Assembly (NCBI GenBank): GCA_022844225.1
Contig: JALHMC010000028.1
Location: forward strand, 1 to 57,796
Direction: 5' to 3'
DNA: 57,796 nt
Origin: Hyphomicrobiaceae bacterium
GTDB taxonomy: Bacteria > Pseudomonadota > Alphaproteobacteria > Rhizobiales > Hyphomicrobiaceae
A model generated the notes under the pieces. It saw only the letters and a program-made list of their open reading frames with translations, had not been told where the DNA came from and did no database searches. A program made the translations under genes and the position numbers. Shown in pieces: positions 17,601-25,295 of the stretch (position 1 is its first letter; each line of letters starts with the position of its first letter).

Positions 17601-18866
17601 TCATCTCAGGCTGCGATCCGCAAGGAGGGCTTCGAGCTTCGCCCTGGTCGTCTCCAAGGGTGGAAAGTCGTGCTCCACCCACCAGTTCTCCAGTTCGGCC
17701 AGAACCTGCCCGATCTCGCGACCCGGCTTCATGCCGAGATTGATCAAATCGGCACCCGCGACCGGCAGCTTGGGCGCACGCCACGACGTTGCCGTTGCCA
17801 GCAACCGGCCGGCTTCCGTGCCGCGGGTCGGCTCGATCGCCTCGAGTGCGAGCGCAAGGCGGCGGCTTGCGTCGGGGCCATGACGATACGTGATACGGCG
17901 AGCGCTTCGCTCGTCGATCGCACCCAGTTGCCGAACTGCATCGCGATCGATGACGAGGAGGGCTTTCCGCTCGTCGTTCGAGAGACGCAGGCGGTCTGCC
18001 ACGCGATCGATATCCTCGCTCGTCGCGATCGCGAGCGCCGATAGACGCAGCATCGCGTCGGGCGGTAGTGCAGCACGCGTCTCGGCGGCAACGATGTCCT
18101 GCATCAGGTCAGGCCGCGGCGCCACACCGAGCAACCTTGGCAGCAGCCCGATATCTTCCATGGCACGGACCGCACCGACCACCCCCGGCGCCACAAGGAG
18201 TTTGACGACCTCTGCCCGGATACGCTCGGCCGAGAGGCGCGTCATGCCCCCGAGCCCGCGTGCGCAAGCAGCCATCGCGACAGGATCGGGCGGCCCGTTC
18301 GCGTAGGCCGCATGAAACCGAAAGAAGCGCAGGATGCGCAGATAGTCTTCGGCGATCCGTTGATCTGCATCGCCGATGAACCGGACACGGCGCGCCATGA
18401 CATCGTCATAGCCGCCCACGTAGTCGTAGAGCCGGCCATCTGCGTCGCAGTAGAGCGCATTCATCGTGAAATCGCGCCGGTGCGCATCTTCGGCCCAGTC
18501 GGTGGTGAAGGCGACCGTCGCACGACGCCCGTCTGTCGCCACGTCGCGGCGCAGTGTCGTCACCTCGATCGGCCTGTGTCGAGCCAGCACCGTGACCGTG
18601 CCGTGCTTGATCCCTGTCGGCACCGTGGTCAGGCCCACGGCCGCGCAGGCCCGCACGACCTCATCCGGGATGGCAGGCGTTGCAATGTCGATGTCGCTGA
18701 CGGCGAGGCCCATCAGCGTGTTGCGCACCGACCCGCCGACGACACGACCCTCGAAGCCCGAGCCGGCCAGCGCGGCAAGCACGGCGCACGTCGCAGGTTC
18801 GGACAACCATGTCGCGCCAGCCAACGACGGCAGCGCGGAGCGGGGCGGTTCGGTCGTTCCGGTCAT
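17601..18866 (-). CDS. cca: CCA tRNA nucleotidyltransferase / poly(A) polymerase family
   Basis: 421 residues. Class II nucleotidyltransferase head with GGSVRN at residues 44-49 and the metal-binding SDIDIAT at 57-63, then the RRDFTMNALYCD and YDYVGGYDDVMARRVRFIGDA segments that distinguish CCA/PAP proteins, and ERIRAEVVKLL of the RNA-binding helices. It adds or repairs the 3' CCA of tRNA. The consensus Arg-Asp of GGxVRD is Arg-Asn here. The ATG at 18866 is chosen over the frame start at 18893, which would encroach on the preceding gene. Third gene of the CoA-pyrophosphatase operon. Confidence 0.88.
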   Translation of the reverse strand: MTGTTEPPRSALPSLAGATWLSEPATCAVLAALAGSGFEGRVVGGSVRNTLMGLAVSDIDIATPAIPDEVVRACAAVGLTTVPTGIKHGTVTVLARHRPIEVTTLRRDVATDGRRATVAFTTDWAEDAHRRDFTMNALYCDADGRLYDYVGGYDDVMARRVRFIGDADQRIAEDYLRILRFFRFHAAYANGPPDPVAMAACARGLGGMTRLSAERIRAEVVKLLVAPGVVGAVRAMEDIGLLPRLLGVAPRPDLMQDIVAAETRAALPPDAMLRLSALAIATSEDIDRVADRLRLSNDERKALLVIDRDAVRQLGAIDERSARRITYRHGPDASRRLALALEAIEPTRGTEAGRLLATATSWRAPKLPVAGADLINLGMKPGREIGQVLAELENWWVEHDFPPLETTRAKLEALLADRSLR

Positions 18867-18914
18867 GGGCGTCCAGGCTCGTCGGAATCGCACGCGTGTT
18901 TGCGCCCGCCAATC

Positions 18915-19175
18915 CTACTTGATCTGGCCAGGCTCGATGCGGCCGTCTTTCATCGATGGGGGCACATAAACCTGTCCGGGCTTCCCTCGGGTATCCGAGC
19001 CGTAGGTCGCCAGAACAGCGAGCACCAGCGCCGACCCGGCCAGCATCAGCCACCCAAGTGGAGCCTCGTCGAGGATGCCCTTCCGGTTATCGCCACGCGT
19101 GGCGACGACATAGATCACGTAAGCGACCGTCGGCAGAAGAAACAGGAGGATATTTTCGATAACGATACGGATCAT
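18915..19175 (-). CDS. DUF6111-like two-helix membrane protein
   Basis: 86 residues with membrane helices at about 3-25 and 41-60, separated by VVATRGDNRKGILDEAPLGW, and a polar tail (YVPPSMKDGRIEPGQIK). I recognise this as the small protein encoded between CoA pyrophosphatase and CCA-transferase in many Hyphomicrobiales, where it is called DUF6111. Its ATG overlaps the pyrophosphatase stop in ATGA fashion (19172-19175), so it is translationally coupled. Function unknown. Confidence 0.7.
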   Translation of the reverse strand: MIRIVIENILLFLLPTVAYVIYVVATRGDNRKGILDEAPLGWLMLAGSALVLAVLATYGSDTRGKPGQVYVPPSMKDGRIEPGQIK

Positions 19176-19849
19176 CCGGCAAACAGCCTTTGATGCATGT
19201 TTTTGATCATACCGGCCGTGGCGCCCCAGATGAAGCGCTCACCGTAAGGCATCGCATAGTAGTGACGTTGGCGGCCGCGCCAGTCGCGCGCGTGCTTCTG
19301 GTGGTTGGCCTCGTCCATTAGAAATGACAGTGGCACCTCGAACACCTCGTCGACCTCTCGGGGGTCAGGTTTGAGTTCGAAGCCCGGCCGGATCATCGCC
19401 ACGACCGGGGCGACCGTGAAGCCTGTCCCGGTGCGATAACCGTCGAGGAAGCCGAGCGGCTCCACGAAATGGGGCGCGAGCCCGATCTCCTCCACACTTT
19501 CGCGCAGAGCAGCTTCGATCGGGCCGGCGTCATGAGGCTCCAACTTCCCCCCCGGAAAGGCAATCTGCCCGGCATGCGTCGGCAGGGTATGCGTGCGCTG
19601 CGTCAGGAGCACCGTCAGCTCTTCCCGCGCAACGATCCCGACCAGCACCGCCGCCGGCCTTGCCGGTGGCATCGCCGCAAAATCCGCAAGCAGTTCCGGA
19701 TTGAGATCCCAGTCGCCGCGGCCCCAGGCTTTACCCGTTCGCGGATCGAACACGGCCTCCGAGGGCGCACGATCGAGACGGCCGGTCGCAAGCTCGCGGA
19801 ACCCGGCCTCGGTCAATCGCCCGTCACCTGCTCGTCTCATCCCACTCAT
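19172..19849 (-). CDS. NUDIX CoA pyrophosphatase
   Basis: 225 residues. The CoA-type NUDIX signature is present: LLTQRTHTLPTHAGQIAFPGG (about 81-101) with the Nudix box running on to AALRESVEEIGL at 113-124, which holds the metal-binding Glu residues. Enzymes of this type split CoA and its derivatives to 4'-phosphopantetheine and 3',5'-ADP. A conserved C-terminal RFIWGATAGMIKNM is seen. Of the candidate starts, the ATG at 19849 lies behind an AGGAG-like stretch; the longer frame to 19888 has no ribosome site. First gene of a three-gene operon. Confidence 0.88.
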   Translation of the reverse strand: MSGMRRAGDGRLTEAGFRELATGRLDRAPSEAVFDPRTGKAWGRGDWDLNPELLADFAAMPPARPAAVLVGIVAREELTVLLTQRTHTLPTHAGQIAFPGGKLEPHDAGPIEAALRESVEEIGLAPHFVEPLGFLDGYRTGTGFTVAPVVAMIRPGFELKPDPREVDEVFEVPLSFLMDEANHQKHARDWRGRQRHYYAMPYGERFIWGATAGMIKNMHQRLFAG

Positions 19850-19933
19850 GCCGTCGTCCGCTCCTCGCGCGCTGGCTCCACGTCCCACTCTGCGTCAGAA
19901 CAACCGGATGTGATAGCGGCATCACCTTGCGCC

Positions 19934-19947
19934 TGGTCAATTGACCA
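19934..19947. promoter_or_regulatory. Perfect 14-base palindrome in the divergent promoter region
   Basis: TGGTCAATTGACCA lies in the 292-base gap between the divergent pyrophosphatase operon and the proline-rich protein gene. A partial copy (ATTGACCA) recurs around 19978-19985. It looks like an operator for a dimeric regulator of the GntR, LacI or MarR kind; which one cannot be said. Confidence 0.4.
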
Positions 19948-20053
19948 TTCCAGGACTGCACCGTGTCCCCCGAACCCATTGACCATGAGCCCAACCCGTC
20001 GATGCGGCCGGCTGCCTCGGCCAAAGCCCGGGGCCGTCACTATCCCGATAATG

Positions 20054-20109
20054 TATAATTAACCCATCGGTGATTTTCTCCTCAGACGAGAGTTTGTTGC
20101 GTCATGACG
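20054..20109 (+). promoter_or_regulatory. TATAAT element and short palindrome before the proline-rich gene
   Basis: A perfect TATAAT is at 20054-20059 in an A+T-rich patch, 83 bases before the ATG at 20142; no good -35 sequence is at the expected distance. Further downstream, CGTCATGACG (20100-20109) is a perfect ten-base palindrome and could be an operator. Confidence 0.3.
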
Positions 20110-20141
20110 TAGACTGATTTGAACGTCTGGCGGAACCTAGG

Positions 20142-21107
20142 ATGGCCGTACCGCGCACGCACCCGACCACGAGCCAGTCCGAGGCGCGGGCAGACGGGGA
20201 ACCGCGCGCGCCTGACGAGGATATTGCGTCTCATCGAGCTCCGGCGTCAGACAATACATGGACGTCCGAACCTCAGGGTCCACCAGCGTCCGAACCGCCA
20301 GCAGGGCGTCGCGGACGTCTGACGTTTCTCCTCCTCATCCTGGCCTCGCTGCCATTCCTCCTTCCCCATTTGAATGCGCTCCGCACGAGCGCGGCTTCGC
20401 CGCCTCCCCGAACAGAGAACTCGGCGCCGCCGCCCCCCAACGCACTGCGCGCCGCGTGGCGCGACATTCATCGGCCTTCCGAGGTCCTGCCTGGCCATCA
20501 GCGTTCGCTGGCACCCGTGACGTCGGTCCTGGAGGACATGGGCTCGCCATCCGCCTCGGCGCCTCCCGCGAAGCCACGCGAGACTCCGGCTGATCCACCG
20601 CCCAGCAGCGCGGCTCTTCTCGCGGAGAGAATGGCGGCATCCGCGCCGCCGGCCGCCGTCGAGCCTGCATCTCAGCCATCGCGGCCTTCCGAGAGCAAGA
20701 CCTCGACCGCAACGGACCCAGCCCAGTCTGAATCTCCTGTCGCCATCCGCGACAACGAACGTGTCACCCGAGACCAGCCGAGCAGCCCGGAAGCTGGATC
20801 CGCACACCGCCTCATCTCAGCCCGGGAGCCCGAAGCGGCTCCTCGCGCGATCCGCACTCGCGAATTCCGCTCCTTCGATGCCCGCTCGTTCGACGATCGC
20901 GAAATCGAGCGCCTACCCAGCGGACGCTCCTCCGCCGATCCATTCGCCTCGACTCTCACGCGCCCGCAGCAACTCGGCAAAGCGCCACGCGCTCGGCTGA
21001 AGCCAGCCCGACGCACCGTCGCTCCCGCGCCGCGTCCCCAAGCGCCGGACGCGGCAATGGCCCAAGGCATGTCACTGTTCCAAGGTCTCGGCCGCGTGAA
21101 TCCCTGA
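20142..21107 (+). CDS. Proline-rich single-pass membrane protein, unknown function
   Basis: 321 residues. A polar cytoplasmic N-terminus of about 58 residues ends in RRGR, followed by one membrane helix (about 59-77) and a long disordered, Pro/Ser/Ala/Arg-rich region to about 285, then a short C-terminal segment with MAQGMSLFQGLGRVNP. Composition alone (high Pro, Ala, Ser) suggests a spacer or envelope-spanning protein. I recognise no domain. The reading is supported by the clear membrane helix in this frame only. Confidence 0.5.
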   Translation: MAVPRTHPTTSQSEARADGEPRAPDEDIASHRAPASDNTWTSEPQGPPASEPPAGRRGRLTFLLLILASLPFLLPHLNALRTSAASPPPRTENSAPPPPNALRAAWRDIHRPSEVLPGHQRSLAPVTSVLEDMGSPSASAPPAKPRETPADPPPSSAALLAERMAASAPPAAVEPASQPSRPSESKTSTATDPAQSESPVAIRDNERVTRDQPSSPEAGSAHRLISAREPEAAPRAIRTREFRSFDARSFDDREIERLPSGRSSADPFASTLTRPQQLGKAPRARLKPARRTVAPAPRPQAPDAAMAQGMSLFQGLGRVNP

Positions 21108-21243
21108 GTATTATGCCGTCACCGAAAGTGCTCGAGGCATGGTCGCCGTCCTGAGCGCATCGCGTGCGGTGGACGCAGCACGGCCCCGTAGCCTCCGAGG
21201 CGTTCCTAAGCTAGGCCAGCACGACTCTACTGGAGACTGGTAC

Positions 21244-21843
21244 GTGTCCTCTCCTGCCGATGATCCTGAGAGGCATAACGGCGCCATTCGCCGGTTGACG
21301 GAACTCGATCGCTGGCGCCAGCGCATCGGCGAACTCGACCCCGTCTTTTTCGAGGCAAGCCTCACGAAGACGTTCGCCGATGAACAAGCTCGGGCAGCCT
21401 TTCGCGAACGGTGGCTCGGCCGGTTCCTGGAGCACTGGCCGGAGCTGGCGCATGTCGCCTTGGGAACCGAGGGTGAAATCATCGGCTACATCGTCGGCTG
21501 TCATTGCGACCCTGCTCGCGACCCGCGCTTCGAAGACATCGGCTTCTATCCCGCGTTGGCCCATCGAACCCAGGCCTATCCTGCACACCTCCACATCAAC
21601 CTGGCCGCGTCTGCACGGAGCAAGGGTATTGGCTCGAGACTGATCGAAGCCTTCGTGAGCGATGCGCGCGCAGCCGGCTTACCGGGCGTGCACCTGGTCA
21701 CCGGAAGGGAGTCCCGCAATCGCAGCTTCTATGCACGGAATGGCTTTGTGAACGTCGCCGAACTGACGTGGGGCGGAACCCCGATCGTCATGTTGGGTCG
21801 CCCCACGTGCGTCCCGAAGCGGTCAGCGCAGCAGAAAAAATAG
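21244..21843 (+). CDS. GNAT-family N-acetyltransferase
   Basis: 199 residues from the GTG at 21244, which has GGAG eight bases upstream (21232-21235). An ATG at 21139 in frame would add 35 residues of poor, Arg-rich composition, so the GTG is preferred. GNAT motif A is ARSKGIGSRLIEAFV (the pyrophosphate-binding Q/R-x-x-G-x-G loop), preceded by the beta-strand AHLHINLAAS; motif B region is NRSFYARNGF. The acceptor is unknown. The last 21 bases overlap the convergent HupE-like gene. Confidence 0.75.
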   Translation: MSSPADDPERHNGAIRRLTELDRWRQRIGELDPVFFEASLTKTFADEQARAAFRERWLGRFLEHWPELAHVALGTEGEIIGYIVGCHCDPARDPRFEDIGFYPALAHRTQAYPAHLHINLAASARSKGIGSRLIEAFVSDARAAGLPGVHLVTGRESRNRSFYARNGFVNVAELTWGGTPIVMLGRPTCVPKRSAQQKK

Positions 21844-22470
21844 ACCGGCCAAGCTGATGGCAACCCCGCCTGCGCGAACCATCCACTCCCCAAGTGCCCA
21901 CGTCTTCAGCAAGGACAGCGCAATACCCGCCAAGTGCAGCAGACCCGTCGCGATGACGAAGCCGGCACTATAATCAAGCGCGCTCGCTTGCCCGGGCAGT
22001 TCTGTGCCGTGCGCATGACCGTGGAAAATCGCGAATCCGCCGACGATGAGCGCGGCAATCCAAAGCGGAGGCCGTTGAGCGCCTGCCACCATGACGCCGA
22101 GCACGACCGCCGAAAGTGCGATGCCGATTTCGACGGACGGGATCGGCACGCCAGCCAGTCCGAGCACACCGCCGAAGGCCATCACGACGGGAAATATCAC
22201 CGGAAGCAGCCAGACCGCGGGCTGACCGAGAAAGGCGCCCCAGAGCCCGACAGCCACCATGGCAACGACGTGGTCGAGCCCACCGAAAGGGTGCGCGAAG
22301 CCCGCTGCGAAACCGCCGCCGATGGCCGAAGCGTCGTGCGCAAGCACCGGGGAGAATGCCGTGCTCAGTGCGAGAGAGCCAATCATTAGGGCGCCGCGCG
22401 CGGACAACGCGGCTTTGGCCCGCCCTGCGCCACCGGCTCCTGCGACGCCAGGCGATCTGCTCGTGCGCAT
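21823..22470 (-). CDS. HupE/UreJ-family membrane protein
   Basis: 215 residues with a signal-like N-terminus and about six membrane helices. The family signatures are visible: HPFGGLDHVVAMVAVGLWG and the metal-binding motif HGHAHGTELP. HupE/UreJ proteins are nickel or cobalt permeases usually linked to hydrogenase or urease genes; neither is in the window. It starts 15 bases after the Mrp/ApbC stop, so the two are likely one operon, and fdhD is divergent just beyond, pointing to a metal-enzyme context. Confidence 0.82.
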   Translation of the reverse strand: MRTSRSPGVAGAGGAGRAKAALSARGALMIGSLALSTAFSPVLAHDASAIGGGFAAGFAHPFGGLDHVVAMVAVGLWGAFLGQPAVWLLPVIFPVVMAFGGVLGLAGVPIPSVEIGIALSAVVLGVMVAGAQRPPLWIAALIVGGFAIFHGHAHGTELPGQASALDYSAGFVIATGLLHLAGIALSLLKTWALGEWMVRAGGVAISLAGLFFLLR

Positions 22471-22485
22471 CGCTCCCCTGCTCCC

Positions 22486-24060
22486 TCAGCCGCGGCTCAG
22501 CCCCTTCTGCTTGAGCTCTGCCAGATACGTCGCCCAGCGCTCGTTGCGCTCACGCCCGAGGCGCTCGAGATAGTCCCATGTGAACAGTCCGGTATCGTGA
22601 CCATCGTCGAAGGCGATGCGCACCGCATAGTTCCCGACCGGCGCGAGGTTGCGGATCTTGACGTTCCGCTTGCCACCGACTGTCACACGCTGCTCCGGCG
22701 AATGGCCCTGCACCTCGGCGGAGGGACTCATCACCCGCAACATCTCGGCCGCGAGCCGATAGCGTTCCTTGGCAAACACGACGTCGAGGGCCGTGTTGTC
22801 GTCGACAGGCGTAAGGGTCGGCGGCTCGGGTCGGTTGCCTTCGGCGGCGAGCACCTCGGCCCAGGTCTTAGCCGCAATCTCGGCGAACACCTGCGCATGG
22901 ACGCTCGTCGGCTCGGTGGCGACGATCGGCTCGCCGGCATCAGAACGGCGGCGGATGTCGATGTGCAGCGGCACGGCGCCTAGAAACGGCACCCCCAGCT
23001 TTTCGGCTTCGGCCTCGGCGCCGCCATGACCGAAGATTTCGTGGCGCTCGCCGCACTTCGAGCAAATGAAATAGCTCATGTTCTCGATAATCCCGAGCAC
23101 GGGAATGTCCGTGCGGCGGAACATGTTGAGGCCCTTGCGCGCGTCGATCAGGGCAAGGTCTTGCGGTGTCGAGACGATGACGGCACCCGAGAGCGGCACC
23201 TGCTGCGCCATGGTCAACTGCACATCACCGGTGCCGGGAGGCATGTCGATGACGAGCACGTCGAGATCGCCCCATTCGACGTCGCGCAGCATCTGGGTCA
23301 GAGCCTGCACGACCATCGGCCCGCGCCAGATCACGGGAGTCGCCTCGTCGACCATGAAGCCCATCGACATGCACTTGAGACCGTAACCGACCATCGGCTT
23401 CAGTTTGTTGCCTGAGCCGACGTCTGGCCGTCCGGTCAATCCGAGCAGCTTCGGTTGCGACGGACCATAGACGTCCGCATCGAGAATGCCGGCCTTGAGT
23501 CCGTTGGCCTGGAAAGCGAGCGCGAGATTGACGGCCGTTGTTGACTTGCCGACGCCGCCCTTGCCCGACGCCACGGCAATCAGGTGCTTGATACCGGGAA
23601 CTCCGGAAGCACGCCGGGTGCCGCCTTGCGGTTGTCCCGCCGGCGGACCGGGCCGGTGCTCATGTGCATGTCCGTGCTCGTGGGCGTGAGCGTGGGCATG
23701 CCCTTGTCCGGGCGCTCCCCCCATCCGGGCGCGCGCTTCCTGCACCCGGCGACTCTCTGCCACGGCGGCGCTGCCGCCGCTCCCACCGACCCGCGCCCCA
23801 CGGCGTTGTCCCGTGGCATCGGCGGTCAGCACGGCCGTCACGCCCTCGACGCCGGCCAGGTCGCGCACTACCTTCTCGGCAGCCTGGCGCAACGGCTCTA
23901 GCTCCTCGGCCCGAGCTGCGGGTACGGTGATCGAGAAATAGGCCTTCGCGTCCCGGATCAGCACCTCGGACACAAGTCCAAGATCGACGATATTGCCGGA
24001 AAGATCGGGCCCCTTCACGCGCTTCAGAGCTTCTAGAACTTGGGCCTGGGTGACGGCCAT
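22486..24060 (-). CDS. apbC: Mrp/ApbC iron-sulfur carrier P-loop ATPase with His-rich linker and C-terminal DUF971
   Basis: 524 residues in three parts. Residues 1-80 are a MIP18/DUF59 domain. Residues 121-135 alternate His with Ala/Glu/Gly (eight His in 15 residues). The Mrp ATPase follows, with deviant Walker A GKGGVGKST at 166-174, DADVYGPSQPKLLG, DMPPGTGD at 271-278, and the cluster-binding Cys pair Cys332/Cys335 in ICSKCG. Residues about 435-510 are a DUF971 domain (LRVMSPSAEVQGH to DTGLFTWDYLERLG), which is a separate protein in many bacteria and also caps gamma-butyrobetaine hydroxylases. The expected role is carrying Fe-S clusters to target enzymes in the cytoplasm; the His tract may bind metal. 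Confidence 0.9.
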   Translation of the reverse strand: MAVTQAQVLEALKRVKGPDLSGNIVDLGLVSEVLIRDAKAYFSITVPAARAEELEPLRQAAEKVVRDLAGVEGVTAVLTADATGQRRGARVGGSGGSAAVAESRRVQEARARMGGAPGQGHAHAHAHEHGHAHEHRPGPPAGQPQGGTRRASGVPGIKHLIAVASGKGGVGKSTTAVNLALAFQANGLKAGILDADVYGPSQPKLLGLTGRPDVGSGNKLKPMVGYGLKCMSMGFMVDEATPVIWRGPMVVQALTQMLRDVEWGDLDVLVIDMPPGTGDVQLTMAQQVPLSGAVIVSTPQDLALIDARKGLNMFRRTDIPVLGIIENMSYFICSKCGERHEIFGHGGAEAEAEKLGVPFLGAVPLHIDIRRRSDAGEPIVATEPTSVHAQVFAEIAAKTWAEVLAAEGNRPEPPTLTPVDDNTALDVVFAKERYRLAAEMLRVMSPSAEVQGHSPEQRVTVGGKRNVKIRNLAPVGNYAVRIAFDDGHDTGLFTWDYLERLGRERNERWATYLAELKQKGLSRG

Positions 24061-24246
24061 GGACTGCCTTTCTCGAGTTGCGTTACCGACGCCTGGAATA
24101 CTCGACTCCAGCGCTCGGATTTAATCTTCGGACGTGTTATGGCAGAACCCGCAGAGGAAGTCATCTGCCCCGACGTCGGCATGAAGTTCCGCCGCTGACA
24201 CCTGTATGCGAGTGGCACAACGGATGCGCTTCCGGAGGAGATCAAG

Positions 24247-25125
24247 GTGAAAGAGCTCGAGATCCGCCCCAACCTCGAGGACACGCGCCTTTTCGCGACC
24301 GTGGATGGCATCGACCACGAAGGCAAAACGGTACAAACGGACGTCGTCTCGGAACGGCCGCTGACGTTGTTCCTCAATGCCCGCGAGATCGTGACGATGA
24401 TGACCATCGGCGATCATCCCGAACTCCTCGCGGTCGGTTATCTCTTCAATCAGGGCATGCTCAAGTCCGACGACGAAATCACGGGCGTTGACTACGACGA
24501 CGACATCCAGACGGTCGTCGTTCGCACCGCGCGCGAGACGGATTACGAGGACAAGCTCAAGAAAAAGGTCCAGACCTCCGGCTGTGCTCAAGGCACCGTG
24601 TTCGGCGACCTGATGGAGGAGATCGAAGGCATCGAGCTGTCGAAAGACGCCCGCCTGAAGACGTCGTGGCTCTATACGCTCGCCCACAAGATCAACACGA
24701 CGCCGTCGCTCTACTTGAAGGCCGGCGCTATCCACGGCTCGGTGCTTTGTGAGGAGGACCGGCCGCTGCTCTACATGGAGGACGTCGGCCGCCACAACGC
24801 CGTAGACAAGGTGGCCGGCTACATGCTGCTGAACGGCGTCGAGCCGTCGAACAAGATCTTCTACACGACCGGCCGCCTCACCTCCGAGATGGTCCTGAAG
24901 ACGGTCAAGATGCGCATTCCCGTGCTCGTCTCGCGTTCCGGCTTCACAGCGTGGGGCGTGGAACTCGCGCGACAGACGGGGCTCACCCTCATCGGGCGTG
25001 CCCGTGGTCGCCGCTTCGTTGCACTGTCAGGCGCCGAGCGCATCGTATTTGACGCCGACCTCGGCAAGGTCGCGGAGGAAGACAGACGCCATGCGCGCAA
25101 AGGCGGCGAACCCGACCGGGACTGA
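24247..25125 (+). CDS. fdhD: FdhD formate dehydrogenase accessory sulfurtransferase
   Basis: 292 residues. FdhD passes sulfur from the cysteine desulfurase to the molybdenum cofactor of formate dehydrogenase. Family blocks are present: ERPLTLFLNAREIVTMM, HPELLAVGYLFNQG, AGAIHGSVLC, MEDVGRHNAVDKVAG and YTTGRLTSEMVLK. The loop that carries CxxC in E. coli FdhD reads SGCAQG here, so only Cys113 remains; as I recall the first Cys is the important one. GTG start with GGAGGAG six bases upstream. No formate dehydrogenase structural gene is in the window. Confidence 0.9.
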   Translation: MKELEIRPNLEDTRLFATVDGIDHEGKTVQTDVVSERPLTLFLNAREIVTMMTIGDHPELLAVGYLFNQGMLKSDDEITGVDYDDDIQTVVVRTARETDYEDKLKKKVQTSGCAQGTVFGDLMEEIEGIELSKDARLKTSWLYTLAHKINTTPSLYLKAGAIHGSVLCEEDRPLLYMEDVGRHNAVDKVAGYMLLNGVEPSNKIFYTTGRLTSEMVLKTVKMRIPVLVSRSGFTAWGVELARQTGLTLIGRARGRRFVALSGAERIVFDADLGKVAEEDRRHARKGGEPDRD

Positions 25126-25295
25126 TGTGGATTGATGCGGCATCGTCGTGCGACCGCGTACCACGTCGCCGGTCGCGTCTCTTGTCTCGGAAAAGTTGTT
25201 AAGTTGCGTAGGCAGCTCGCAGAGCGAGCCGCCGTATTGCCTGGTGGGACGGGTGATCCGGTGCGCGACCGATATGCATCCAGGGGGAGGACGCC

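Noticed and set aside
24139..24198. A 19-codon ORF in the apbC/fdhD gap
   Set aside because: Too short, no ribosome site, sits inside a likely divergent promoter.
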